A stretch of 64,000 nt of DNA, taken from assembly GCA_001179505.1 (NCBI GenBank), contig CDMY01000436.1, positions 37,805 through 101,804 on the forward strand, read 5' to 3'. Source of the stretch: Vitrella brassicaformis (lineage: Eukaryota > Sar > Vitrellaceae). The position numbers and the translations under genes were made by a program. Under the pieces are notes generated by a model, which saw only the letters and a program-made list of their open reading frames with translations, was not told the origin of the DNA and made no database searches. Positions 1 through 10,561 of the stretch are shown piece after piece (positions within the stretch are counted from its first letter, which is position 1; each line of letters begins with the position of its first letter).

Positions 1-138
1 GGCGGGGGCGGAGGGGCTGGGGGCGGCGTCGGGAGTGGTACGCACGCCACACACACATTGAGGGAGGGATTCATTCAACACACACCCAGAAGGGGCATGC
101 CTGCAGCCATGCATGAGTGCGTCTATGCGTGCCTGCAG

Positions 139-717
139 TTGCCCAGCACGGCGGCAACGCCGGCGGTTCCATCCCGGTATGGGCAAATGACAACCCACTA
201 GACACACACGCGGCAAACAAGAAGCGTCTCAACGGATGTCCGTGTGTGTGTGTGTGTTGTGTTGCCATTCTGCAGACACGTACGAAGACACAGATACACC
301 AGCCAAGAGATGCATCCATCCATCCAACAATCCATCCACACAAATGTACAGCTCTCCCTGTGTGTGTGTGTGTGTGTCACTGACTGCAGCGCTCTCCAAC
401 ACCTCCAACACACCCGCACCCCCGGTCGTGGTAAGCCATCACACAACACGCACATACACACGTACCCACAGTGGGCAGCCATACCATCTGTTTACCTGTC
501 TGTGTGTGTGTGTGTGTGTGTGGTGCAGGACGCCATTCAGGAGCCCCCCACACCTGGCCTGGCCACGGGCGGCGTCCATGGCCCCGGCCTGCGCGGCACG
601 TTGGAGGACAACTACGTGAACGTCTACGACGCACACGGCGTGGCCTCCACCGGCAAGACCGCACACCCGGCGCAGAGCATCACGGGCACTGCGTGGGACC
701 CTGCCAAGAAGCGCTAG
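139..717 (+). CDS. 3' end of an unidentified gene (two last exons)
   Basis: Two exons can be joined: 139-176 and 529-717. The upstream exon ends in a glycine-rich stretch (GGNAGGSIP) before the donor at 177. The last exon follows a (TG)n-CAG acceptor, reads DAIQEPPTPG and ends with DPAKKR and a TAG stop. Both junctions are phase 0 and the frame stays open. Earlier exons lie upstream, possibly outside the window. I recognise no domain; the visible protein is small, polar and rich in Gly and Pro. Exon use is inferred from splice signals and frame only. Confidence 0.45.
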
Positions 718-1243
718 ATGCAACACCGTACACACACACACACAATCATGAGTGCAAAGATACATGGCCGCCGAGGGTAGACGAAAGACACCAACTAAGA
801 GATGCGTCCATCCATCCCATCTCTGTGTATGTGTATTGGTTTGATATGTGCTGCGTGAGCGTCTTTCAGATTGCTGTCTACATTTTATATTCCGAGGCTC
901 ATTGATTGTTCACCGCCACGCGCAATGGAGGCCAGTGCCAGCCGTCCATGCCGCGGGCCTGCTGGTCCACTCGGTAGCCACGCGCGGCCGGATGTGGCGA
1001 CGCTCGTGGCTTGTATGATCACAGACCACTTGGCCGCTCACAGAATGCCTGACAGCAGCAGAGACACATCGAGAGAGACGTATCAGATTGGTCTGCAGGA
1101 CGGCAGTCGACGGGCGCACGCAAGAAGCACGGCGACACGGAGCATCATGAGGCCTCTCATGACAGCCGCGGAGCAGCGTCTGTGTGTACACATAGATGCA
1201 CACAAACGCCTCTCTCTCTCTGTGGATGGATGGATGGATGCAG
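718..1243 (+). other. Intergenic or unresolved 5' exon region before the kinase fragment
   Basis: This stretch contains one copy of the dispersed motif (867-890). A short open frame starts at ATG 925, with no recognisable domain. I looked here for the missing kinase N-lobe (glycine loop, VAIK lysine, HRD loop) and did not see it. Any real first exons of the following kinase cannot be placed with confidence. Confidence 0.4.
867..890 (+). repeat. Dispersed motif copy 1
   Basis: This copy reads CAGATTGCTGT then CTACATTTTATAT. It lies about 350 bp before the first recognisable kinase exon and is preceded by a splice-acceptor-like CTTTCAG. Confidence 0.6.
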
Positions 1244-2907
1244 ACGGACAACACGCTGCTCGAGTATGAGCACCTGCCTGAAAGCGACGTGTGTGTGCTG
1301 CGCAGCCGTCTGGGTGATTTCGGCAATTCGTCAAGAGGGCCGGCGACGGGGTCAGTCCATCGCCACCAACAGAGAGAGAGAGAGAGAGACGCGGGTTTGG
1401 GTGTGCAAATGTCGTCTCCTCTTTGTCTCTCTGTCTCTCTGTCTGTCGGTCAGGCGCCGTTGCCTCGTGATGTACGCGGCTCCCGAGGTGCTCAAAGCAG
1501 GCGGCAAGCATACGCACCAGTCAGACGTGTTTTCGCTGGGTGACTGAAATGACAGATATCACACACACACACACACACACACGTGTGAATGCGACAGCCA
1601 TGTGCACCCCTGTCTTTGTGTACCTGTGTGTGGGTCTGTGTCGTGCAACGCACAGGAATTATCATGTTCGGTGTGCTCACGTCGCGAGAGCCGTTCGACA
1701 TCGCCAAGCGCTACGGCTGCCACGACAAGGACGCCGAGAAGGAACACATCAGGGTACGCACACAAACACACACACAGATGGTCGCCCGCCCACTGAATGG
1801 ATGACGTGTCTGTGTGTGCTGTGCTCGTTCCGAATGACTGACAGATGGCACAGGAGCTCAGCGAGGGCGACCCAGCTGGCCCAGGGGCGTACTACTGCGA
1901 GAGATCATGTCGTGCATGGCGGCGAAGGGCGTCCATGAGCACCGGCAGCCCGAGCTGGAGAAGCTGTTGGACATGCTGGGAATGTTCATGGCCAAGAACC
2001 CCGACGAGCGCCTCACGGCTACCGAGGTAGGTCACATGTTTGTCTGTTTGGGTGTACCCACATGTGAATGGATGAGAGAGAGAGGGATGCACGCAGGAGG
2101 GGCAGACAGCTCACGGCCAAACAACCACTTGAGTCGTTGTCTGTTCTTTTGTCCGTGCGATGCGCATTGCCTGGATGGATGGATGGATGATTATGCTCAG
2201 GCGACGGACCCCCGGTGCACTCATCCGGCAGTGCTGGAGGTGCGGCGCATCAGGGACAACATGCTGGCGGGCAAGAGCGAGCACGATCGGGAGGAGAGGA
2301 AGTTGATAGAGGGACGACCCAACGACATGACGTAGGCGGGGAGGGAGGGAGGGGTTGATGCACGGCTGAAGCGACACACATACATCCGTGTCTGTGTGTC
2401 GTTGGTGTGTGTGTGTGTGTGTGCAGAGCGGCGCCATCGAAGCGTGCCCCCCTGCCCAGCCGCAAAGACCCGCGTCGCATCCAGAAGCAGGTACATACGC
2501 CTTCTCGGGTGTGTGTGAGGGATTGGTGTCTGTTTGCGTTGGGGACGCACACACAAACGGATGCATTTGCTTTGTTTCTTCCCTGCCTGTCTGCCTACCT
2601 GCCTGCCTGTCTGTCTGTCTGTCTGTCTGTCTGTCTGCAGGCCCTCATCGATCGAGCCCTCAAGGACGAATGCGCCAAGCACGGTAATGCACACAGACGC
2701 ACAGACAGACAGACAGAGAAACAGGTGTATATGTGTGTGGTTTGGCTTGGTGTGGCGTGGTGTTTGTGTGTGCATGCAGGAGTTGAGTTCAAGCGCTTCA
2801 CCATCACCTGTGGCCCCAACATGCCTACCCACATCAGCCACTTGGGCGCCATGTACCTCTTCAAGTGCAGCGATGACATCGTGCGCGACCTCCGCGTGCG
2901 TCTGTAG
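1244..2907 (+). CDS. Protein kinase C-lobe gene lacking a visible N-lobe
   Basis: Eight exons join in frame: 1244-1350, 1454-1539, 1656-1753, 1862-2026, 2201-2331, 2427-2490, 2641-2683 and 2780-2907. They encode the second half of a protein kinase: activation-segment DFG (RLGDFGNS), APE-like AAPEV, a subdomain IX/X region (SDVFSLG, GIIMFGVLTSREPF) and the subdomain XI arginine near NPDERLTATE. A basic tail follows (PSKRAPLPSRKDPRR) and the gene ends KCSDDIVRDLRVRL, stop. The glycine loop, catalytic Lys and HRD loop are not found upstream, so the gene is either truncated or has 5' exons I cannot see. The acceptor at 1861 was chosen because the nearer one (1844) breaks the frame. The first exon boundary is tentative. 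The 2.16-2.79 kb part has a decayed inverted relative at 63.4-63.96 kb. Confidence 0.6.
2607..2640 (+). repeat. (CTGT)n microsatellite forming a 3' splice site
   Basis: CTGT/CTGC tetranucleotides run directly into CTGCAG at 2640 and serve as the pyrimidine tract of the kinase intron. Confidence 0.7.
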
Positions 2908-3030
2908 GACCACTCCCTGGAAGGTAGGTGAGAACAGACAAGAGAACCACGCAGCCAGGAGCACACTCGTCCATCCATCCATCCATCCATATATGTTGTG
3001 TCGGTCCTCTCATTTGATGTCTGTCTTCTC

Positions 3031-3293
3031 AGTCCTGCTGTGCAACTGGAAGAGGCAGCCGGCCGACTGGATGACCTGCCAGGCCTCCAGCACCTTCAGT
3101 CTACCGCCTCCACGCCAAACGAGCGCCTCTCGCCGGGGCGCCGGCAAGATGACTCGCCGGGCCAGCATCAGGAAGCTGATAGAAGGGCCGATGACCAAGA
3201 AGTAGGCGGGCACGCAGGCAGGGAAGCGACACTCATCCATACACACATACATCCATGTTTGTGTGTCATCGGGGTGTGTGTGTGTGTGTGTGT
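3031..3293 (+). pseudogene. Duplicated kinase-tail relic
   Basis: This block reads RRASIRKLIEGPMTKK followed by GTAGGC, then (TG)n and CAG. It parallels the kinase exon and intron at 2255-2426 (REERKLIEGRPNDMT, GTAGGC, (TG)n, CAG). The frame stops at 3203-3205, or an unused donor lies at 3203. No phase-compatible join to the kinase-like gene downstream was found. It also matches the inverted copy near 63.7-63.85 kb more closely than the parent exon does. It is probably a non-coding duplicate. Confidence 0.45.
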
Positions 3294-3318
3294 CAGATCG
3301 CTGCTTACATATTATATC
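3294..3318 (+). repeat. Dispersed motif copy 2
   Basis: This copy reads CAGATCGCTGC then TTACATATTATAT. It sits after a (TG)n-CAG tract, exactly where the duplicated kinase-tail block ends and the kinase-like A leader begins. Confidence 0.65.
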
Positions 3319-3324
3319 TGTGGG

Positions 3325-5475
3325 TCCCTTCACTCTGAGCGGACAGAACCACCTGCAGCAGCATGGCGACAAGGCGGAGTTTGAGGAGGGCACGCAGCTG
3401 GGTCAAGGGAAGGGGGAGCCCGTGGTGCTGGGGCAGCTCCGCCGGCCTCTCCCGAGTGGCGTCGGGATGCCGGTCAGCGTGGCGATCAAGCGCGTGACGC
3501 TGATTGAGGAGGAGCATCTCAGCGGGCAAGGCCTCAGGCAGCAGAGGAACGAAATCGCCGAGCTTCAGGCCGAGGCCAAGGCGCTGCGGCGGATGGAGGG
3601 GTGGCCGCCCTTCATCCGCCTCATCGCAGCCAACACGGACCCCTCCAGGCCCGCCACCCTCGAGAAGCCCGACGCCACCAAGAGCAAGGTGCTCTGCATA
3701 GCTATGGAGCCGCTGGGTGAGTGAACCACACACAGCACGCGCACACACATTTGGATGCACCATGGGGGCAAGGAAGATCAGGCCAAAGCAGATCAGACCA
3801 GCGGGATGACGGAAAGACCCTTCAATCACTGTTCTCCCTGTTTGTTGTGTGTGTTGCTCATGGTGCTGCAGGGAGCGACTTCGTGGAGGGATGCAAGCTG
3901 TTCGGCCTTCTGGGAGCCAACAGCCGCCCCATGAACGCGCGGGCCATCTGGCTGCGATTCCAGGCCAGCATTGCCGCCAAGAGCCTGGACGAGAGGGCGA
4001 AGGAGCTGCAGCAGGACCTAATCGTCCTCACCAAGGCCCTCGCCATGATCGTCCAGGCGCAGAGGGGGGCCGTGTCCCGCGGGACGCTGCACCCAGACGC
4101 GCCGGCCAAGAACGTGATGCTGCCCCAGAGCGTCCTCGGCGGCGACCGGCCCCTGCAGCCATATCCGGCTGACAATGGGCAGAGGTTGATAGACCTGGCC
4201 AGTCTCGTCAATCTCGGCACACAGGACAGCGGCACCACCACCACCAGCAGCAGCAGCAGGACGAACGACGGCCCACCGCCCTTCCTGGGCAAGAGGTGCC
4301 AGACGGCCCTTGTGCCACTCGACCCGGAGAAGCAGCGCGCGAGCCTGCAGATCGCCGGCAGCACGCCCTTTTATCGAGACCCCGAGCTCATCCTCCTCGG
4401 CCTGGAGCACGACCAGCCGGAGCTGCGGACGACTCCATCCCGGTGCTGGCGGCCAGGGCCAAGGTGCGGGGCGCCGCACGTGACAAGGGGGTGCTGGTGG
4501 GGACGGGCGACAGGGAGGGGGCTTGGGTGGGGGTCCCAGCAGCTGTCCATTCGGTGGGAATGGCCATCTCCGCCGCGGCCTCACGCGGCTGGAGCATTGA
4601 GGGGGCGCTGGGGCAAGGGGAGGACGTCGACGTCTGGGAGGCGGGGCGGTGGCAGACAGTGGAGATGCTCACCATCTCCGGCCAGAGCGACGGCAAGCTC
4701 TTCCTGAAGGACGGCGGCCGTCCTGTCTACCCCGACGGCAAGGTCCAGAGCCCCCTGGACAACGTCGGCCTGGCCTTCGTCGACGAGTGGTCGGCCATCA
4801 TCTGCGACGTGGTCGCCAAGGGCACCAAGCTGCACGAGGGTGACAGGCTGACGCTCAAGGAAGTGGAGGACCGGCTGTTCGAGGCGCTGCGTCTGCTGGA
4901 GGCCCCCGACCTCCAGCTGACTGCACCCAGCGGCCATGCCTTCCGGCAGCAGCAGACGGCCAGCCCCTCGCCACCGCCAGACGACGCACACCCCTACCAC
5001 AGCCCCGAGGACGACAGGCGAGAGGAGCAGGCGCCACCACAGCCACAGCAGCCGGCGCAAGACGTGCAGGCCGTCATCGCCACGCAGGAGCAGCCACCAG
5101 TGAGCCGGAGCACCACCCAGCCCCACCACCCCTCCCCACCCCCCCGAGACAGGACCTTCGCGAGCAAGGATGCCTTGCCGCTCTCTCACGGTCGTCGTGG
5201 CCCTCCTCTCTCTCTCTCGCTGGCCTTTCAGCCCCTCCTAATGCGTCGCCGACTGACGTTCGTCGTCACGGCACGGACCGAGGTGGGTGGATCGCATCCA
5301 TCCACGTGCGTCTGCATTCATGGTACTCACAACACGACGACACACACACGACACATCAAGGCATCTTTCCGTCATCCACTGCGTTGTCTGTCTGGGTGTG
5401 CCTCAGGTGGTCAAACCGCTCGCAGATATGTATCATGCCACAGGCGGAAGCGGTTCGTTCCTTCGCGGCGACTGA
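3325..5475 (+). CDS. Divergent kinase-like protein A (one frameshift)
   Basis: Exons are about 3325-3716, 3872-5282 and 5407-5475; the start codon is unresolved because no in-frame ATG precedes the N-lobe. Visible kinase elements are a glycine-rich strand (GTQLGQGKGEP), a VAIK lysine (VSVAIKRV), a hinge-like VLCIAMEPLG, a catalytic-loop analogue (LHPDAPAKNVML, with Asp and Asn kept but HRD changed to HPD), a DFG analogue (LIDLA) and an APE analogue (TPFYRDPE). A C-terminal segment follows (GVPAAVHSVG, RGWSIEG) with LKEVEDRLFEALRLLE and a Pro/Gln-rich tail. Between about 4405 and 4445 the reading frame changes with no plausible intron, so this copy has one frameshift or a sequence error. Unlike B, C and the 56.8 kb fragment, A shows no WEYW terminal domain. 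Confidence 0.55.
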
Positions 5476-5935
5476 CCCATCCGGATTGGTAAGTGCCTTC
5501 ACATCAAGGAGGCATGACAGGGTGGCGGAGACATGTTTGGGATGGGCTTGGTGTGCCTGCAGATCGTTGTCTACATTTTATATCTCGGAGTGTCATATTC
5601 CATTACCATCGCTCGTGTCCTCCGGCCAAGCTGTCGGGGTGGCTGGCCAGATTGGGCCATCTACAGCTGCTGATGAGTCCCCTTCACTTATGTGATTCAG
5701 GTCAGCAGAGAGCCCCGCACCAGAGCCCCGCACCAGCCGAAGGTTGGCACGAATTTCCAGGCGAGAGCCAGAGAACAGGTAAGACGGGTAAGGGTGCAGT
5801 TAGCCAGGTGGGGGAGACAACAGAGAGAACAAGGCAGCGCCGCACCAATGTACGTGTCTGATGTGTGTGTGTGTGTGTGTGTGTGCACCTTCGCAGCAGA
5901 AGCAGGAGCAGCAGACAGCAGCTGATAGCAGCAGG
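5476..5935 (+). other. Spacer between kinase-like A and B
   Basis: This spacer holds dispersed motif copy 3 (5560-5585), preceded by a GACATG...TGCCTGCAG block, and a (TG)n tract at 5861-5884 just before the B start. I see no gene in it. It is the likely promoter and 5' leader of B. Confidence 0.5.
5560..5585 (+). repeat. Dispersed motif copy 3
   Basis: This copy reads CAGATCGTTGT then CTACATTTTATAT and lies about 350 bp before the ATG of kinase-like B. Confidence 0.65.
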
Positions 5936-7111
5936 ATGCCGAAGGGCACCATCAACTTCAGTAGCGGCTTAAAGGCCGAGTTTGAGGAGGGCACGCAGCT
6001 GGGCAAGGGCAAGGGGGAGCCCGTCGTCATGGCCAAGCTCTGGCGGCCACTGCGTGATGCCCGTCAGAGCGGCCATCAAGCGGCTCACCCTCCACGAGGA
6101 CCCACGCCTGCGGCACCTGCAGAAGCGGGACATCACCGAGCTGCGGCAGGAGGCCAAGACGATGAGGAAGATGATCGGCCGGGCGCCATTCATCAAGCTC
6201 ATCGCAGCCGACACAGACGACACCAAGCCGGCCGAGTATGTGAGTAGCGACGGGGTCAAGATGCCGGTGCTGTGCGCAGCTATGGAGGCACTCGGTGAGT
6301 GAGCCCTACACACAGCACGCACATATGCGTCAGATCAGATCAGACGAGCGAGATGAAGGGGATGAAGGGTCATTCATCGTGTCAGTCAGTCATTGTTTTC
6401 TCCCTGTCTGTCTGTTGTGTGGTGTGTGCGTCATGTCCCGCATTGCATGCAGAGGGCAGCCAATTCGAGGAGATTAAGAAGGTCTTCGGGTTCGTCCCTG
6501 GTAGCCTCGGCTACAACGCGCGGGCCATCCACGAGCGTTTCGCGGCCACCGGCGGAGCAGCTCCGCCAGGACCTCATCGTCCTGACCAAGGCACTGGCCA
6601 TGGTCGTGCAGGCGCACCGGGGAGCCGTGTGGCGCGGCGGGCTGCACCAGGACGGCTTCAACAAGAACATCATGCTGCCCAAGGCCGTCCTCAGAGGCGA
6701 GCGCGCCCTCAAGCCGTACCCGGCTGACAATGGCCAGAGGATGATAGACCTGGCCAACGTCATCCATCTCGGCGCCACCACCACCAGAACCGGCAGCGGG
6801 AGCAGCAGCAGCGGGAGCAGCAGCAGCAGCGGCCCACCCCCGCGCTTCGTGGGCAAACCCGCCCGCACCGCCCTCGTGCCCTTGGACCCTGAGCAGCAGC
6901 AACGGCGAGGGCAGATCGCCGGCAACACGGCCTTCTTCAGGTCGCCCGAGCTCATCATGATCACCACGCGCCACGGTGACGCCGCGCCCGACGGGCTCCA
7001 GCCGAAGGATGGCGAGTCGGCTGAGGTCCAGGCGCAGAAGGCGGCGCTCATCGCGGCGAGGGCCGAGGTGCGGGACGACCTGCGGATAGAGACACAGCTG
7101 AAGGTCACGTG

Positions 7112-7170
7112 CGACATTGTCTTGATGATGTGTATGTGTCTTCAGATCGCTGCCTACAGCTTTATATCTG
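7112..7170 (+). repeat. Dispersed motif copy 4 with extended upstream block
   Basis: The longer form begins GACATTGTCTTGATGATG, then (TG), TTCAG, ATCGCTGCCTACAGC and TTTATATC. It lies inside an intron-like gap of kinase-like B. Confidence 0.65.
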
Positions 7171-7261
7171 GCGACCTCTTGTCTCTGCACTGTGGGCACT
7201 GTCGTGCAATTGGTCACAGGTCGAGCTCAGACAGTTGCAAACACACATACAGAATACCCGA

Positions 7262-7306
7262 GACATTGTTCTGATGTTGTTTGTGCCTTTAGACTGCTGC
7301 CTACAC
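7262..7306 (+). repeat. Dispersed motif copy 5 (degenerate)
   Basis: This copy reads GACATTGTTCTGATG, then TTTAGACTGCTGCCTACA, and lacks the TTTTATAT end. It lies about 150 bp after copy 4 and seems to be a partial tandem duplicate. Confidence 0.5.
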
Positions 7307-8737
7307 GGAGAGAGAGAGACAGACGCTCCCCAGTAACCAGCCCACTAAACAGCCACAGCCCTCCACATGCCTGTCGTCCCGAGTTCCGGCTACCAACTAC
7401 GACAAGGAGCACCGCGGCAGCCTCCAGGATGTCGAGGACACCCTCTTCGCCCTCCTCATTGCCGAGGTGCGGGACGACCTGCGAGAGAGGTGGCTGCTGG
7501 TGGGGAAGGGCAAGGAGGAGGGCATCTGGGCGGGCGTGCCGGCTGCAGTCCACGGCGTAGGGCTGCTCATAGCCGCAGCGGGGACGCTCGGCTGGAGCAT
7601 CGAGGGGCCGGTGACGGAGGGGGAGGACCAGCAGCTATGGGACAACACGAGGCGGTGGCAGGTGGTGGAGATGCTGTCGGTGTCCGGCTTCACCGACGGC
7701 AAGGACTTCATGAAAGAGGACGGCCGCCCCAACAGCGTCGACGGCTGCCCCCTGGACAAAGTCAAGCTTGCCTTTGTCCAGAAGTGGCATGACTGCATTT
7801 GCGCCATCGCCGCCAAGGCCACCAACTTCGAGGAGCAGGACCGCGGCACCCTCAAGGACGTCGAGGACGCCCTCTTCGCCGCGCTGAAGGTGCTCGAGCG
7901 GGCGAAACCCACTGCGTCGACTGCCCACACCACTCAGCACCCCACCCACGGCCGCCGCAGCACCTTCTGAAGACGCCAACCACGCCGAACAGCAGCAACA
8001 GCAACAGCAGCAGCAGCAGATGGTGAGTGAGGCCGCCCCAGCCGGACCGCAGCAGCCATGCGTGAGCCGGGCCACCTCAGAGCCCGAGCTGCCCGATGAC
8101 GCCCGCCCACAGCACCCGCACATCAGCATCGCCGCGCGCATCGCCATGCCATGGCACCCACCAGCCCCTGCCCCGCTTGCCAAGCCATCTGGGGACTGCA
8201 TCGATGTTGGTGACGAGGAGGAGGATTACGAGGACGAGGAGGCCGACAACACGCCCCCGCAGCACCGCAGCACCAGCCACCCCACCCACAGCTGCACACG
8301 CCCCTCCAGTGCCGATGCGCCCCACCCCCAGCCACATGGCCCCACCGCCACCGGCATATGTGCCATATCATGGCATCATTATGCAGACGGGGGGGGCCCA
8401 TCAACCACGCCCGAGAGGCCCACTGGCGGCCCAGCGAGTGGACAGGGGAGTGGGAGTACTGGCAGCCATACGAGGACTGCCAGCGCCGAGGCCTGTGGAT
8501 CGTGAGGTCCGCCACACAGGACCTTACCATGCGCAGCTGGGCCGTCGTCACCGACGTCATGGAGGGCGTAGAAAAGATAGGAACGGGCATCGCCAACGCC
8601 ATCGCAGGCCTGTTCGGGCAGTGAGGAGGAGAGAGGGGGGAATGGCCTAAGATAGATAAGGCCGAGGGAGCAGAGCAGCAGCAACAGCAACAGCAGCTGT
8701 GAGATGGAGAAGAGACACAGTTGGAGATTACCGGACG

Positions 8738-8810
8738 GAGACATGGTCTTGATGATGTGCGCATGTGTGTGTGTGTGTGCCTTCTGCAGATCGCTGCGTA
8801 CATTTTATAT
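8738..8810 (+). repeat. Dispersed motif copy 6 with extended upstream block
   Basis: This copy reads GACATGGTCTTGATGATG, (TG)n, CTTCTGCAG, ATCGCTGCGTACATT, TTATATCC. It stands about 110 bp downstream of the B stop and is not inside any gene I can build. Confidence 0.65.
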
Positions 8811-9883
8811 CCGACGGCCTCTTTTCTCTACATTCCGTGTTGGCTGCCTTGTCGGCCCCGCTCGAGACAGCCGCTGTCGGTCCCGCGTAAGCAACACAAC
8901 ACCAACAGAAAGGGTGTCCCATGCCTGTGTGTATGGTGTGCTCTGTTCCTGCGTGTGTGTGCTGCTGCAGGTGACGATGTGTGTGGGTGTGCCGGCCTAA
9001 GTACGTAATGCGAGGAACCCCCTAACTCGACATGCAATACGCCAGTTCAGGTGAGATGAGGACAGAGAGGATCGCATCGCGTGTCGACTCACACACAAGT
9101 GTGCTGCTGTGCTGGGTGCAGCTGGCTTTCTTTTTGCTCACTACTGCTCCATCAAGAGGGCCCGCATTTGCTCTGTTACGCTCCATTTTGCATGAGTGAG
9201 ACAGTGGCGAGTGACGTGAATAAAGTCGGCGTGTATGGACGAGTACGTGTGCGCTGTGGCTGCTGCTGGGGTGGATGGTCGATGGAGGGTGACGGGATGG
9301 TGGGTGCACAGAATGAATGAACCAGCTCACGATGACCATTATCAAAAGAAGAAGATGTGTGCCGTTGACGCATACACATTCGAGCATCGGTCACTGCGCT
9401 CGCCACGAGCTGTCATCCATCTGGCGCTGCAGACGGATGACACCGAGTGGCCAACGACAGCAAAGAATCGCAACAATGAGCCAACGATACACACAGCATT
9501 TGTCGAGTCCATGGACGTGCTTGCACAGTGTGTCAGCCAGCCATCCTGTGTGGGCATCGTCTACTGTGACGTCAAGAGACGATTGCATCATGAGCGAAGA
9601 GATGCGACCGCCGTTGCCGACACGGAGGACGATCCACACACAGGACAGCTTGCACACATGGCATGCAGAAATCGAATTGACCGGAACACCAGAGTCTTCG
9701 TTGTTTCTGTGCCGACATCCCGACACAGACAACCCATGGAACCGAATCAGCCACACTCTTAAATGACGGCCGACTCCCTCCCTCCCTCGCTCAACATCTA
9801 CACAGCCAGCATATATATCAGCCCTCCCCTCCCTCTCCCCTTCGTATGCACACGGCCCCCTCTCCCCCCCTCCACCCCCTCTC
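8811..9883. other. Intergenic region, no supported gene
   Basis: Several frames are open on both strands (for example + 9235-9762), but none shows splice structure, a domain or biased composition, so I do not call a gene. The + strand kinase-like array and the - strand GH13 gene meet tail to tail here. Confidence 0.5.
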
Positions 9884-10526
9884 TTAAACGGCATACAGTG
9901 CGAACACGTTTGCCTGCCACGGGTGCAGCTTGAACCACACGCCCTTGTGCTGCGCCTCGCCGATCCTCCGCCCGTAGTTCTCGATGCCCAGCAGCCCGTG
10001 CAGCAGCACCTCCGGCTGGTCGCGCGTCTTGTGCGGCGGCACCGTCGCCAGATATGACGGCAGCTTGTCCGTCACCTGGCCAGGGAATTTGACGTGGCAG
10101 ACGGCCTCGTGGCCGCTGAAGTTGCTCACGCACAGCAACGGGCACGCGTAGTACACGCCGCGGAATCCGGCCGGGTCGATGATGGGCCGGCCGCTCTCGT
10201 CGGTCAGCTCGGTGGTGGCCGTGGTCTCTGGCACGGCCTTGAGGGGCAGCGGTGGGGCCCAGAAGTGGGCGATGACGTTGTGCCAGGAGTCGTTGCCCTC
10301 GCCGCCGGCGTACACCTCTGCCTTGATCCAGTCGCCGTTGCGGATGGCGGGGCGGCGCAGGATGTCGAGGATGCTCATGTACAGGCCACTTGCCTCGGGG
10401 TTGGGCGCCTCGGGCGGACGCACCACTCGCTGCATCTCCAGGTGAAACTTGCGACCTGCAAAAAGGAGAGGGAGGGAGCAGGGGAAGGTGCCATCTTTGT
10501 TCCTCTCTCTCCCTCCTCTCTCTCTC

Positions 10527-10561
<35 letters not shown>

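Larger units (their letters stand above)
5936..8624 (+). pseudogene. Divergent kinase-like protein B, disrupted
   Basis: The visible exons are 5936-6294, 6453-7103, about 7395-7970 and about 8020-8624. The N-terminus reads MPKGTINFSSGLKAEFEEG. Kinase elements are GKGKGEPVV, AAIKRL, a catalytic-loop analogue (LHQDGFNKNIML), MIDLANV and NTAFFRSPE. After them come WSIEGPVTEGED, a Gln/Pro-rich and acidic linker (DEEEDYEDEEAD) and a terminal Trp-rich domain (GEWEYWQPYED, RSWAVVTDVMEG) ending NAIAGLFGQ. The frame breaks near 6053, near 6545, between the Gln-rich linker and the tail, and at the G run at 8390-8398. The third exon begins with a second copy of the tail helix (LQDVEDTLFALL), suggesting recombination between family members. 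Several breaks make a pseudogene likely. Sequencing error at the G run is possible. Confidence 0.6.

Noticed and set aside
2602-2640. Tetranucleotide runs as a CRISPR-like or direct-repeat array.
   Set aside because: There are no unique spacers of constant length; these are ordinary microsatellites in eukaryotic introns.
3294-3345. The dispersed motif as a conserved coding segment (reads DRCLHFI in one frame).
   Set aside because: The flanking frames differ among copies, several copies lie in introns or outside genes, and stop codons or frame breaks follow.
4296-5492. Reading the A copy from an internal ATG at 4296 as a separate gene.
   Set aside because: The segment aligns to the C-terminal half of the kinase-like family and its frame change at 4405-4445 is better explained as a frameshift.
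7112-7150. TTGATGATG in the extended motif as a C box of a C/D snoRNA.
   Set aside because: No convincing D box (CTGA) at the right distance and no terminal stem; the element is too variable upstream.
9235-9762. A 175-codon open frame on the + strand, with long open frames also on the - strand.
   Set aside because: No splice structure, domain or compositional bias supports coding. Several frames are open at once in GC-rich DNA.
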